From assembly GCA_937965785.1 (NCBI GenBank), contig CALCKT010000057.1:1-64000 (forward strand): a stretch of 64,000 nt of DNA. Direction: 5' to 3'. Both the position numbers and the translations under genes were made by a program. Below, one piece after another: positions 25,836 through 34,492 of the stretch (its first letter is position 1; each line of letters opens with the position of its first letter). This DNA comes from an uncultured Propionibacteriaceae bacterium. GTDB lineage: Bacteria; Actinomycetota; Actinomycetes; Propionibacteriales; Propionibacteriaceae. Below the pieces are notes generated by a model. It had not been told where the DNA came from. It saw nothing but the letters and a program-made list of their open reading frames with translations, and made no database searches.

Positions 25836-27173
25836 TCAGACGAGCCCGAACGCCTGCATGGCGTTCGCGACCTTGATGAAACCGGTGATGTTGGCGCCGA
25901 CGACGTAGTCACCGGGGACGCCGTACTCCTCGGCGGTGGCGGCGCACATGTCGTGGATGTTTCGCATGATGCCGATCAGGCGTTCCTCGGTGTACTCGAA
26001 GCTCCACGAGTCGCGCATGGCGTTCTGCTGCATCTCCAGCCCCGAGGTGGCCACACCGCCGGCGTTCGCCGCCTTGCCCGGGGCGAACATCACCCCGGCG
26101 TCCTGGAAGGTGCGGATGCCTTCGGGGGTGGTGGGCATGTTGGCGCCCTCGACCACGACCTTGACGCCGTTGCGGATCAGGGTGGCGGAGTGTTCCCCGT
26201 TCAGCTCGTTCTGGGTGGCGCACGGCAGGGCGACATCCACCGCCACGTCCCAGATCGAACCGGTCCTGCCCGGTTCGGCACCGTCACGGCGGAAGGCGTA
26301 GTCGGCGATGCGGCCGCGTTCCACCTCCTTGACCTGCTTCAGCAGTCCGACGTCGATGCCCGCCTCGTCCACGACATAGCCGGAGGAGTCGGAGCAGGCG
26401 ACGACCTTCCCGCCGAGCTGCTGAACCTTCTCGATGGCGTAGGTGGCAACGTTCCCGGAACCCGAGACCGCGACGCGTTTGCCGTCGAAGGTGTCGCCGC
26501 GGGTTTTCAGCATTTCTTGTGTGAAAGCCACGACGCCGTAGCCGGTTGCCTCGGTGCGAACCAGCGAGCCGCCCCAGTCGAGGCCCTTGCCGGTCAGCAC
26601 ACCGGACTCGTAGCGGTTGGTGATCCGCTTGTACTGGCCGAACATGTAACCGATCTCGCGGCCGCCGACGCCGATGTCCCCGGCGGGCACGTCGGTGTAC
26701 TCACCCAGGTGTCGGTACAGCTCGGTCATGAAGGACTGGCAGAAACGCATCACCTCGGCATCGGACCTGCCGTGCGGGTTGAAATCGGAGCCACCCTTGC
26801 CGCCGCCGATGGGCAGACCGGTCAGGGAGTTCTTGAAGATCTGCTCGAATCCCAAGAATTTGATGATGCCCAGGTAAACCGAGGGATGGAACCGCAGGCC
26901 ACCCTTGTAGGGGCCGAGAGCCGAGTTGAACTCGACGCGGAAACCGCGGTTGACCTGCACCGTTCCCCGGTCGTCCACCCAGGGGACACGGAAGATGATC
27001 TGGCGTTCGGGCTCGCAGATGCGCTCCAGGATCTTGTCCTCGAGGTAGTCCGGGTTCTTCTTGACGACGGGCTCGAGGCTCTCGAAGACCTCCCGGACGG
27101 CCTGGTGGAACTCGGCCTCGCCGGGGTTACGGGCAACCACGGACTCGAAGATGGACTGCAACTGCTGATCCAT
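25836..27173 (-). CDS. gdhA: NADP-specific glutamate dehydrogenase
   Basis: The 445-residue hexameric-type Gdh aminates 2-oxoglutarate. Family landmarks are GPYKGGLRFHPSV, PIGGGKGGSDF with the catalytic Lys region, and the Rossmann segment AVSGSGNVATYAIEK. An AGGAG binding site precedes the ATG. It sits between rlmN and dxr, which are often closer neighbours in actinobacteria, and is flanked by its own 88-bp upstream gap and a downstream hairpin, so it appears to be an independent unit inserted in the cluster. Confidence 0.96.
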   Translation of the reverse strand: MDQQLQSIFESVVARNPGEAEFHQAVREVFESLEPVVKKNPDYLEDKILERICEPERQIIFRVPWVDDRGTVQVNRGFRVEFNSALGPYKGGLRFHPSVYLGIIKFLGFEQIFKNSLTGLPIGGGKGGSDFNPHGRSDAEVMRFCQSFMTELYRHLGEYTDVPAGDIGVGGREIGYMFGQYKRITNRYESGVLTGKGLDWGGSLVRTEATGYGVVAFTQEMLKTRGDTFDGKRVAVSGSGNVATYAIEKVQQLGGKVVACSDSSGYVVDEAGIDVGLLKQVKEVERGRIADYAFRRDGAEPGRTGSIWDVAVDVALPCATQNELNGEHSATLIRNGVKVVVEGANMPTTPEGIRTFQDAGVMFAPGKAANAGGVATSGLEMQQNAMRDSWSFEYTEERLIGIMRNIHDMCAATAEEYGVPGDYVVGANITGFIKVANAMQAFGLV

Positions 27174-27261
27174 TCGGACTCCTAGTTAGTTGGTTTCAGC
27201 TTCTGACCTGCGGAAGCCTAGCCACGGTTTGTGAACAATGCGTTTCAGCCCGGAAACCATC

Positions 27262-28386
27262 TCAAACCCCCGTGGTCTCGCGGGCCGCGAGCTGTCCGCA
27301 GGCCCCGTCGATCTCGGAACCACGGGTGTCGCGCAGGGTCACGGGCACCCCGCGTCTTTCGAGCGTGGCGATGAAGGCCGCCTCGTCCTCCGGGCGGGAG
27401 GCCGTCCACCGCGACCCCGGGGTCGGGTTGAGGGGGATCAGGTTGACGTGCACCCACCCCCAGTCGCCGCGCCGTTTCAGGACATCGGCCAACAGGTTCG
27501 CCCGGGCGACGGAGTCGTTGATGTCACGCATCAGGGCGTACTCGATGCTGACGCGGCGTCTGGTGACCCGGGCGTATTCCCAGGCGGCGTCGACCACCTC
27601 GGCGACACTCCACCGGTTGTTCACCGGGACGATCTCGTTGCGCAGCTCGTCATCGGGGGCGTGCAGGGAGACCGCGAGGGTCACGGGAAGCCCCTCCTCC
27701 GCGAGGCGCCCGATCTGCGGCACCAGGCCGACGGTGGAGACGGTGACCCCCCGGGCGCTCATCCCGAAACCCTTGGGTACGGGGGCGATCATGGTGCGGA
27801 TGGTTCCCAGCACCGCCTTGTAGTTGGCCAGCGGCTCCCCCATCCCCATGAAGACGATGTTGTTGAGCCGGCCGGTGGCCCCCGGCACCTCGCCGGCGGC
27901 CAGCATCCGGTTGGCCGCGAAGGCCTGGATGGTTATCTCGGCCCGCGACAGGTTGCGTTTCAGCCCGCCCTGACCGGTGGCGCAGAAGGGACACGCCATT
28001 CCGCAGCCCGCCTGGGAGCTGATGCACAGGGTGGAGCGGTTCGGGTAACGCATGAGCACGGATTCCAGGAGGGAACCGTCGTGCAGCCGCCACAGGGTCT
28101 TGACGGTGCGTCCCCGGTCGGCGGTGAGCCTGCGCACCTGGGTGAGCAGGGGCGGGAAGAGCTGCTCGGCCAGGTCCCCCCGGATCGCCGCGGGCAGGTC
28201 CGTCCAGGTCGTGACCTCCTCGCTGAGGCCGTCGAAGACGTGGCGGGAGATCTGGTCGGCCCGGAAAGCTGGCAGACCGAAGGACTCCATGGCGGCACGC
28301 TGTTCGGGCACGTCGAGGTCGAGCCAGTGCTTCGGGGCCCTGCCGCGGGCGGGCGCGTCGAAGACCAGCGGAAGGTGTTTCGGCAC
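27262..28386 (-). CDS. rlmN: Dual-specificity 23S rRNA / tRNA (adenine-C2) methyltransferase
   Basis: The 374-residue radical SAM enzyme methylates A2503 of 23S rRNA and A37 of some tRNAs. The radical SAM cluster motif is CGMACPFCATG. Also visible are the GMGEPLANY and S-adenosylmethionine-binding segments VTVSTVGLVP. Two C-terminal cysteines needed for the methyl-transfer mechanism are accounted for by one in the tail (DGACGQL) and others upstream. It follows cdsA by a single base. Confidence 0.95.
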   Translation of the reverse strand: MPKHLPLVFDAPARGRAPKHWLDLDVPEQRAAMESFGLPAFRADQISRHVFDGLSEEVTTWTDLPAAIRGDLAEQLFPPLLTQVRRLTADRGRTVKTLWRLHDGSLLESVLMRYPNRSTLCISSQAGCGMACPFCATGQGGLKRNLSRAEITIQAFAANRMLAAGEVPGATGRLNNIVFMGMGEPLANYKAVLGTIRTMIAPVPKGFGMSARGVTVSTVGLVPQIGRLAEEGLPVTLAVSLHAPDDELRNEIVPVNNRWSVAEVVDAAWEYARVTRRRVSIEYALMRDINDSVARANLLADVLKRRGDWGWVHVNLIPLNPTPGSRWTASRPEDEAAFIATLERRGVPVTLRDTRGSEIDGACGQLAARETTGV

Positions 28387-28387
28387 G

Positions 28388-29254
28388 TCAGCCCCCCATG
28401 CCCAGGTTCAGGACGAGCCAGCCCATCGGCATCGCCACCAGCATCGAGTCCAGGCGATCCATGAAGCCACCGTGTCCGGGCAGGAGATTGGACATGTCCT
28501 TCAGCCCTGCGTCCCGTTTGATCAGGGATTCGACGAGATCACCCAGCGTCGCGGCGGGTGCGATGCACAATCCCAGGACCAGGCCCAGCTCCCAGGACGC
28601 GCCCAGGCACCAGAGAGCCGCCGCCATCCCGATGAGCGCGGAGGTGACGATGGAACCCGCGAGCCCCTCCCAGGTCTTGGATGGCGAGATGTGCGGCGCC
28701 ATCTTGTGTTTTCCCAGCAGGCTGCCGACGGCATAGGCACCGGTGTCGGAGGCCACCACGCAGGCCATCACCGCGATGATCCGCCGGGTGCCGCCGGGTT
28801 CGGCCATCATCAACGGGATGAAGACCCCCATCAACGGGATGTAGGCGATTATCAACGCGCTGGCGGCGATGTCGCGGATGAAACCCTCCCGGGCCAGCAG
28901 CAACCGCGCCACCAGGCAGGCGACCACCGTCCCGCAGACACAGATCACGGCAAAGGTGGTCGGCGGCAGCCCCAGGTTCCACCGGAACATCGCATAGGCT
29001 CCGAGGACGCTCACCAAGGTGCCCGCGACTATGGTCTTCACCTGCGCGTGCATGCCCTTGCGCAGCAGCGCCCGGTGAATTTCGACGACCGCCAGGCTCA
29101 AGGAGACGGCGGAGATCAGGACGAAGAGCCAGGGAGCCCACAGCAACCCGACGGCCAGCGCCGCCAGGAGGGCGAGTCCGACGCCGATGGCCATCGGGAG
29201 ATCCCGGCCGGCCTTCGGCGTCGGCGCTGCCTGGGCTGGCTCCTGGTTGGGCAT
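28388..29254 (-). CDS. cdsA: Phosphatidate cytidylyltransferase
   Basis: The 288-residue polytopic enzyme makes CDP-diacylglycerol, the precursor of anionic phospholipids. The CdsA signature S-x-S-K-T-W-E-G is seen as ISPSKTWEGLAGS, followed by DLVESLIKRDAGLKDMSNLLPGHGG-type C-terminal motif and DRLDS. An N-terminal Ala/Pro-rich cytosolic stretch of about 20 residues precedes the first helix. It overlaps frr by one base and touches rlmN. Confidence 0.95.
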   Translation of the reverse strand: MPNQEPAQAAPTPKAGRDLPMAIGVGLALLAALAVGLLWAPWLFVLISAVSLSLAVVEIHRALLRKGMHAQVKTIVAGTLVSVLGAYAMFRWNLGLPPTTFAVICVCGTVVACLVARLLLAREGFIRDIAASALIIAYIPLMGVFIPLMMAEPGGTRRIIAVMACVVASDTGAYAVGSLLGKHKMAPHISPSKTWEGLAGSIVTSALIGMAAALWCLGASWELGLVLGLCIAPAATLGDLVESLIKRDAGLKDMSNLLPGHGGFMDRLDSMLVAMPMGWLVLNLGMGG

Positions 29255-29811
29255 CAGACCTCGCTGAGTTCGGCTTCCTTGTTCTTGAGCAGTTCGTCGA
29301 TCGCCTCCACGTATTTCTTGGTGGTGACGTCCATGGCCTTCTCGGCACGAACCAGCTCGTCCTCGCTGATCTCGGATTTCTTCTCAAGCTTCTTCAACGC
29401 GTCGATGGAGTGGCGGCGGATGTTGCGCACGGCGATGCGGGCCTCCTCCGCCTTGGCCCTGGCGAGCTTGATGTACTCCTTGCGGCGTTCCTCCGTGAGC
29501 TGAGGCATGACAACCCGGATGGAGTTCCCGTCGTTGCTCGGGTTGACCCCGAGGTCGGCCTCCCGGATGGCCTTCTCGATGGCCGCGATTGCGCTGCGAT
29601 CGAAGGGGGTGATCAGCATGGTTCGGGGATCGGGTGAGTTGAACGTCGCAAGCTGCTGCAGCGGTGTCGGCGCCCCGTAGTAGTCCGCGTTGAGCCGACT
29701 GAACATGACGGGGTGGGCACGGCCCGTGCGAACGGTCGACAGCTCCTCTCGGGCGTGGTCCACCGCCTGCTGCATCCTGGACTGGGTTTCCTTCTCGACG
29801 TCGGCGATCAT
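29254..29811 (-). CDS. frr: Ribosome recycling factor
   Basis: The 185-residue Frr splits post-termination ribosomes with EF-G. The conserved RTGRAHPVMFSRL and PLQQLATFNSPDPRTMLI segments are intact and length is normal. AAGGAGAG precedes the ATG. It lies 28 bp after pyrH and overlaps cdsA. Confidence 0.97.
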   Translation of the reverse strand: MIADVEKETQSRMQQAVDHAREELSTVRTGRAHPVMFSRLNADYYGAPTPLQQLATFNSPDPRTMLITPFDRSAIAAIEKAIREADLGVNPSNDGNSIRVVMPQLTEERRKEYIKLARAKAEEARIAVRNIRRHSIDALKKLEKKSEISEDELVRAEKAMDVTTKKYVEAIDELLKNKEAELSEV

Positions 29812-29839
29812 TGCCGCTCTCCTTTGCCTATGTGGGTTG

Positions 29840-30553
29840 TCAGCGGGAAACGAACGTCCCGATGGGTTCGCCCTGCACGACGCGACCGATGTTGCCCCGC
29901 TCGGACAGGTTGAAGAAGATGATGTTGAGGGCGTTGTCGCGGGCCAGCGCGATGGCGGTGGCGTCCGCGACCTTGAGGTCCCGGGACAGGAACTCGTCGT
30001 GGGTCAGGCGCTCGTAGCGTCTCGCCGCCGGGTTGGTGCGTGGATCCGAGTCGTAGACCCCGTCCACTCCCTGCTTGCCCATGAGCAGCACCTCGGCACC
30101 GATCTCAAGTGCGCGCTGGGCGGCGACGGTGTCGGTGGAGAAGTAGGGCATTCCCGAACCCGCCCCGAAGATGACCAGCCGGCCCTTCTCGAGGTGGCGT
30201 TCCGCGCGGCGCGGGATGTAGGGCTCGGCCACCTGCGCCATGTTGATGGCCGACTGGACGCGGGTGTGGACTCCCTCCTTCTCCAGGAAGTCCTGCAGGG
30301 CGATGGCGTTCATGACGGTGCCGAGCATGCCCATGTAGTCGGCCCGGTCCCGGGCCATGCCGTTGTTGCTCAGCTCGGCGCCACGAAAGTAGTTGCCGCC
30401 ACCCACCACCACGGCCACCTGGGTGCCCTGGGAGACCACCGCGGCTATCTCCTTGGCGATGCCGGATATGACGACGGGATCGACCCCCAGTTTCCCACCA
30501 CCGAAAACCTCTCCCGAGAGTTTCAGCAGCACGCGCTGATACGGCTTGTTCAT
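29840..30553 (-). CDS. pyrH: Uridylate kinase
   Basis: The 237-residue bacterial-type UMP kinase converts UMP to UDP. Nucleotide-binding LLKLSGEVFGGG is at the N-terminus and VVVGGGNYFRG and FGAGSGMPYFSTDT follow. The start ATG at 30553 has AGGAAGG upstream; longer in-frame reading upstream is not conserved. A terminator-like hairpin and a TATTGT -10 candidate (30591-30596) separate it from tsf, so pyrH-frr-cdsA may have its own promoter. Confidence 0.96.
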   Translation of the reverse strand: MNKPYQRVLLKLSGEVFGGGKLGVDPVVISGIAKEIAAVVSQGTQVAVVVGGGNYFRGAELSNNGMARDRADYMGMLGTVMNAIALQDFLEKEGVHTRVQSAINMAQVAEPYIPRRAERHLEKGRLVIFGAGSGMPYFSTDTVAAQRALEIGAEVLLMGKQGVDGVYDSDPRTNPAARRYERLTHDEFLSRDLKVADATAIALARDNALNIIFFNLSERGNIGRVVQGEPIGTFVSR

Positions 30554-30607
30554 GGGGTCTGCCTTCCTGATGGGTGACGCGTCACGGCACACAATATCGT
30601 CCCAAGC

Positions 30608-30643
30608 GAAACGAGCGCGCCCCCGAGGGGACACGCTCGTTTC
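30608..30643 (-). terminator. Terminator-like hairpin after tsf
   Basis: GAAACGAGCG (30608-30617) pairs with CGCTCGTTTC (30634-30643); an inner CCCC-GA-GGGG stem (30621-30630) completes the structure. It starts 12 bases after the tsf stop on the transcribed strand. Confidence 0.75.
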
Positions 30644-30655
30644 ACCAGCATCGGA

Positions 30656-31465
30656 TCAGGCACCCACGGCCAGGCGTGCGAAGCGCTTGATCTCGACCCC
30701 GGCGGCCTTCAGGATGTCGCCGACGGTCTTCTTGTCCTCCCAGACCGCGGGCTGGTCCAGCAGCACGACGTCCTTGTAGAACCCACCGAGACGACCCTCG
30801 ACGATGCGCGGGATCGCGCCCTCGGGTTTGCCCTCCTCGCGGGCGGTGGCCTCGGCGATGCGGCGTTCGTTCTCCACCACGTCAGCCGGAACCTCGTCGC
30901 GGGAGACGTAGACCGGGCTCATGGCGGCGATGTGCATCGAGACCTGGTGGACGAGGGCCTCGTCACCACCGGCGTAGGCCACCAGGACACCGACCTGGGG
31001 AGGCAGGTCGGAGGCGCGGCGGTGCAGGTACAGGTGGGTGTCGCCGTCGTAGTTGGCCACGTTCACCAGCAACAGGTTCTCGCCGATCGTGGCGGCCAGC
31101 GACTGCACGGCCTCCTGGACGGTCGAAGAACCGAGCGGAGCGGCCTTGGCGGCCTCCAGGTCCTTGGCGCCGGATGCGGCGACGGCCTCGACGATCTGAT
31201 CGGCCAACTTGACGAACTCGGCGTTCTTGGCCACGAAGTCGGTCTCGGCGGCGAACTGGATGAGGATCCCGTCCCTGCCCGCGACGATGCCGTTGGTTGC
31301 CTCCCGGTCGGTGCGCTTGGCGGCCTTGGCGAGCCCGGAGATGCGAAGCAGTTCGATGGCCTTCTCGTAGTCGCCCTCGGCCTCGGTGAGGGCCTTCTTG
31401 GCGTCCATCATTCCCGCGCCGGTGGCGTCGCGCAGCTTCTTGACGTCAGCAGCAGTGATTGCCAT
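30656..31465 (-). CDS. tsf: Elongation factor Ts
   Basis: The 269-residue EF-Ts exchanges GDP for GTP on EF-Tu. The UBA-type N-terminus (MAITAADVKKLRDATGAGMM) and FAAETDFVAKN core are diagnostic. It lies 27 bp after rpsB and ends before a strong hairpin. Confidence 0.97.
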   Translation of the reverse strand: MAITAADVKKLRDATGAGMMDAKKALTEAEGDYEKAIELLRISGLAKAAKRTDREATNGIVAGRDGILIQFAAETDFVAKNAEFVKLADQIVEAVAASGAKDLEAAKAAPLGSSTVQEAVQSLAATIGENLLLVNVANYDGDTHLYLHRRASDLPPQVGVLVAYAGGDEALVHQVSMHIAAMSPVYVSRDEVPADVVENERRIAEATAREEGKPEGAIPRIVEGRLGGFYKDVVLLDQPAVWEDKKTVGDILKAAGVEIKRFARLAVGA

Positions 31466-31492
31466 GTCAGTTTCCCGTCTTGTCTTGTGAAA

Positions 31493-32317
31493 TTACTCGG
31501 ACTCGGTCTTGGCAGGGGCCTCGGCGGTTTCCTGCGTCTCCGCGGCGGCATTGTCGCCCTGGGCGAGGAGCTCACGCTCCCAGTCGGGCATGGGCTCGGC
31601 CTCGGCCTCCTCGCCGCTGCGGCCGGAGGAACGCTGGATCAGGCCCTCGGCCACGGCGTCGGCGATGATGCGGGTCAGCAGGGCGACCGACCGGATGGCG
31701 TCATCGTTGCCGGGGACCGCGTAGTCGACCTCGTCGGGATCGCAGTTGGTGTCGAGGATCCCGACGATGGGAATGCGCAGCTTGCGGGCCTCGTCGACGG
31801 CGAGGTGTTCCTTCTTGGTGTCGACCACCCAGACGGCCTGCGGGGTGCGGACCATGTCGCGGATACCGCCGAGGGTCTTGCTCAGCTTGTTCTTCTCACG
31901 CTCGAGGTGCAGCAGCTCCTTCTTGGTCAGGCCGCTGCTGGCGGAGTCCGTCAGATCCATGCCCTCGAGTTCCTTGAGACGCTGGATCCGTTTGGTGACG
32001 GTGTGGAAGTTGGTGAGCATGCCGCCCAGCCAGCGCTGGTTGACGTACGGCATGCCGACCCTGGTTGCCTGCTCGGCGATGGCCTCCTGGGCCTGCTTCT
32101 TGGTTCCGACGAAAAGCACCTGGCCGCCGCGGGCGACGGTGGACTTGACGAACGAGAAGGCGCTGTCGATGTAGCTGAGCGACAGCTGGAGGTCGATGAT
32201 GTAGATCCCGTTGCGCTCGGCGAAGATGAAACGCTTCATCTTCGGGTTCCAACGGCGGGTCTGGTGCCCGAAATGGACTCCGGATTCGAGGAGTTGACGG
32301 GTTGTCACGACGGCCAT
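31493..32317 (-). CDS. rpsB: 30S ribosomal protein S2
   Basis: The 274-residue S2 has the conserved GVHFGHQTRRWNPKM N-terminus, FVGTKKQAQEAI and the IPIVGILDTNCDPDEVDY segment, with an actinobacterial acidic C-terminal tail. AAAGGAAC precedes the ATG at 32317. A candidate promoter about 205 bp upstream gives a long leader with a hairpin right next to the binding site. Confidence 0.97.
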   Translation of the reverse strand: MAVVTTRQLLESGVHFGHQTRRWNPKMKRFIFAERNGIYIIDLQLSLSYIDSAFSFVKSTVARGGQVLFVGTKKQAQEAIAEQATRVGMPYVNQRWLGGMLTNFHTVTKRIQRLKELEGMDLTDSASSGLTKKELLHLEREKNKLSKTLGGIRDMVRTPQAVWVVDTKKEHLAVDEARKLRIPIVGILDTNCDPDEVDYAVPGNDDAIRSVALLTRIIADAVAEGLIQRSSGRSGEEAEAEPMPDWERELLAQGDNAAAETQETAEAPAKTESE

Positions 32318-32332
32318 GGCCGTTCCTTTCGC

Positions 32333-32354
32333 GGCGGGCGCGTCAACGCCCGCC
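32333..32354 (-). promoter_or_regulatory. Hairpin adjacent to the rpsB ribosome binding site
   Basis: GGCGGGCG and CGCCCGCC form an 8-bp stem with a 6-nt loop, ending directly upstream of the AAAGGAAC binding site. It could tune rpsB initiation or be part of an S2 autoregulatory leader. Confidence 0.45.
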
Positions 32355-32528
32355 CTTGTCAATGGCGAGCAGGGCTCGCGCGGGTGGTTGTTTCCAGACC
32401 CCGCTGGGGGCCTTTCCTGATGCGCCCGGCGGCGGCACCCGCGACGCAGAATCCCGGGACCACACCACCACCGACGGTTCCCGTTGCGGCGCATGCGACG
32501 TCAATCGGATGGCCCGATTGCGCGGCCA

Positions 32529-32558
32529 ATCCTAGGCCCCGGGGCATGAAGTTTTCAA
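32529..32558 (-). promoter_or_regulatory. Candidate rpsB-tsf promoter
   Basis: On the minus strand TTGAAA (-35, 32553-32558) is followed after 18 bp by TAGGAT (-10, 32529-32534). This predicts a leader of about 205 nt before rpsB. The remaining bases between rpsB and the M23 gene hold no recognisable gene. Confidence 0.55.
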
Positions 32559-32620
32559 CACCGGGCACGCTCTTCCCCGATGCCGGAGATCGCCCCGTTG
32601 CGTCTCCCACAGTGAAGAAC

Positions 32621-33532
32621 ATGAGGAAGGCACTGCTACCACTGACCCTTCTGGCCCTGGTCCTGTTCCCCGCAGTGGCGCACGCGGATGCGGGGCTGGT
32701 TCTCTCGGCCCCCGTGCCGGGGGCGCTGCTGCGTCCCTTCGACGGCGGAACCGCCCTTTACTCCGCCGGGCACCGCGGTGTGGACCTGGCCGCCGACCAA
32801 GGGGCGCAGGTGCGTTCCGCGGCGGTCGGGACGATCTATTTCAACGGGGAGGTCGCGGGCCGCCCCTCGGTTTCCGTCGATCACGGCAACGGGTTGCGCA
32901 CCACCTACACCCCCGTCGCCGGGTCGCTGCCCGAAGGCACCCAGGTCAGGGCGGGTGAGGTGATCGGGCACCTGGCGGGGCCGCCACACTGCGATCCCCG
33001 GTACTGCCTGCACTGGGGCCTGACCGACGGCACGGTCTACCACGACCCGATGCTCTACCTGAAATCCCCACCCATCCGTTTGCTGCCGCACGGCACAACC
33101 CCGCCGCCCGTCGCCTGGCTTCCACCCGCCCAGGTCCCGGGCCCGGCGCCCGCGCCCGGCTCCCTGCCGGTGGCCGGTCCCATCACCAGCCCGTTCGGGA
33201 TGCGGGTGCACCCGGTCACCGGGGTTCTGAAACTCCACGACGGGGCGGACATCGGTGCTGGTTGCGGCACCGCGATCCATCTGCCCTGGGCCGGTACGGT
33301 GGTCTCCGCCGGCTACGACGGCGGCTACGGCTACCGAGTGGTGGTGGAGCACTCCGGGATCCGCACCGGGTACGCCCACATGCCGGGAATCGAGGTCACG
33401 GCGGGCCAGAGCCTCGGAGCGGGTGCCGTGGTGGGGCATGTCGGCAGCACGGGCTACTCCACGGGCTGTCACCTGCACTGGATGGCCTGGCGGAACGGCC
33501 AGGTCATCGACCCCCTCACCCTGGTGCGCTGA
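32621..33532 (+). CDS. Secreted peptidase with two tandem M23 (LytM) domains
   Basis: The 303-residue protein has a signal peptide ending near AVAHA (residue 22). The first M23-like domain (about 45-150) has HxxxD as His51/Asp55 but CLH (Cys129-Leu-His131) where the catalytic HxH is expected. The second domain (about 185-300) has intact His206/Asp210 and HLH (284-286). It should cut peptidoglycan cross-bridges through the second domain, with the first possibly a binding or regulatory unit. A Pro-rich linker joins them. An in-frame ATG at 32546 would add 25 residues before the signal peptide and is less likely. Confidence 0.88.
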   Translation: MRKALLPLTLLALVLFPAVAHADAGLVLSAPVPGALLRPFDGGTALYSAGHRGVDLAADQGAQVRSAAVGTIYFNGEVAGRPSVSVDHGNGLRTTYTPVAGSLPEGTQVRAGEVIGHLAGPPHCDPRYCLHWGLTDGTVYHDPMLYLKSPPIRLLPHGTTPPPVAWLPPAQVPGPAPAPGSLPVAGPITSPFGMRVHPVTGVLKLHDGADIGAGCGTAIHLPWAGTVVSAGYDGGYGYRVVVEHSGIRTGYAHMPGIEVTAGQSLGAGAVVGHVGSTGYSTGCHLHWMAWRNGQVIDPLTLVR

Positions 33533-33537
33533 CCCCC

Positions 33538-34428
33538 TCAGGCCCGGGGATGGGCCTGCTGGAAAGCCGTCCGGAGCCGTTCGTTGGTTACGTGGGTGTA
33601 ACGCTGGGTGGTTGCCACGGAGGCGTGTCCCAGCAGTTCCTGGACGCTGCGCAGGTCCGCTCCCCCCGCCAGCAGATGGGTGGCCATGGCGTGCCGCAGC
33701 GCGTGGGGCCCGACGGATGCGCCACCCGCCGCAGTGGCGGCGTGGACCACGCGGCGGGCGACCCGGGGATCGAGGCCACCGCCGCGGGCGCCGAGGAACA
33801 GCCGGGCCGGGCTGTCCGGTCCCGCCACACGGTCCCGGGCCGCCAACCACGCCTCGAGGGCACGCCGGGCCGGGATACCCATGGGAACGGTTCGTTCCTT
33901 GTCGCCCTTGCCGAGCACCCGCACCGTCGAATTCTCGAAATTCACGTCACGCAGCCCCAGCCCACAAGCCTCCGAGATGCGCAGCCCGCTGGCGTAGAGC
34001 AGCTCGACCAGAGCCACGTCACGCAGCGCGATCGGGTCGCCCTCGGCGGCGGCCGAGGCCAAGGACGCGATGGCGTCGCTCACCTGGATTTCGGTGGGAA
34101 CCTCGGGCAGGGTGCGTGGCCGCCGGGGGGCGCGCAGCCGGCTAGCCGGATCCGAAGCCACGAAACCCTCCCTGCGCGCCCAGGCGAAGAACCCCCGGGC
34201 GCAGGAGACGCGACGCTGCAGGGTTGCGGGCTCCGCGCCGGAATCGACCTGGTCGGCGAGCCAGGAACGCAGGTGCGCGAGGGTGACCCGGCCGGGCGGT
34301 ACCCGCACCGCCGAGGCCAGACCGGTCAGGTCCGTCTGATAGGCGCGAACGGTGTTCTGGGACAGGCCGCGTTCGGTCTCCAGGTGGCGCCGGTACTCGG
34401 CGATCAACGCAGCCCAGGGCCCTTCCAT
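33538..34428 (-). CDS. xerC: Tyrosine recombinase XerC
   Basis: The 296-residue protein has the SAM-like N-terminal domain (LSQNTVRAYQTDL) and catalytic C-terminal domain: Arg in ASGLRISEACGL, HALRHAMATHLL (HxxR), LGHASVATTQRYTHV with the later His and catalytic Tyr. It should resolve chromosome dimers at dif with XerD. The rpsB-tsf neighbourhood is the common XerC location in actinobacteria, so it is probably the housekeeping copy. ATG at 34428 preferred (GAGGG just upstream); an ATG at 34452 is possible. Confidence 0.93.
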   Translation of the reverse strand: MEGPWAALIAEYRRHLETERGLSQNTVRAYQTDLTGLASAVRVPPGRVTLAHLRSWLADQVDSGAEPATLQRRVSCARGFFAWARREGFVASDPASRLRAPRRPRTLPEVPTEIQVSDAIASLASAAAEGDPIALRDVALVELLYASGLRISEACGLGLRDVNFENSTVRVLGKGDKERTVPMGIPARRALEAWLAARDRVAGPDSPARLFLGARGGGLDPRVARRVVHAATAAGGASVGPHALRHAMATHLLAGGADLRSVQELLGHASVATTQRYTHVTNERLRTAFQQAHPRA

Positions 34429-34441
34429 GCCCTCAAGTGTG

Positions 34442-34464
34442 GCAGCGGGCATACTGTTGCCCTG
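34442..34464. promoter_or_regulatory. Divergent xerC/def promoter region with imperfect palindrome
   Basis: GGGCA and TGCCC flank TACTGT (34452-34457), with the palindrome extended by GCAG/CTGC around one bulged base. TACTGT is a plausible -10 for def, giving a leader of about 29 nt with an AGGAAG binding site. The palindrome would cover it. Confidence 0.4.
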
Positions 34465-34492
34465 CACGACGAACCGGAGAACAGGAAGATCG

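Noticed and set aside
30932..33532. An 866-codon open frame on the plus strand
   Set aside because: Its first two thirds are antisense to tsf and rpsB; only the last 303 codons (from 32621) have a signal peptide and conserved M23 motifs.
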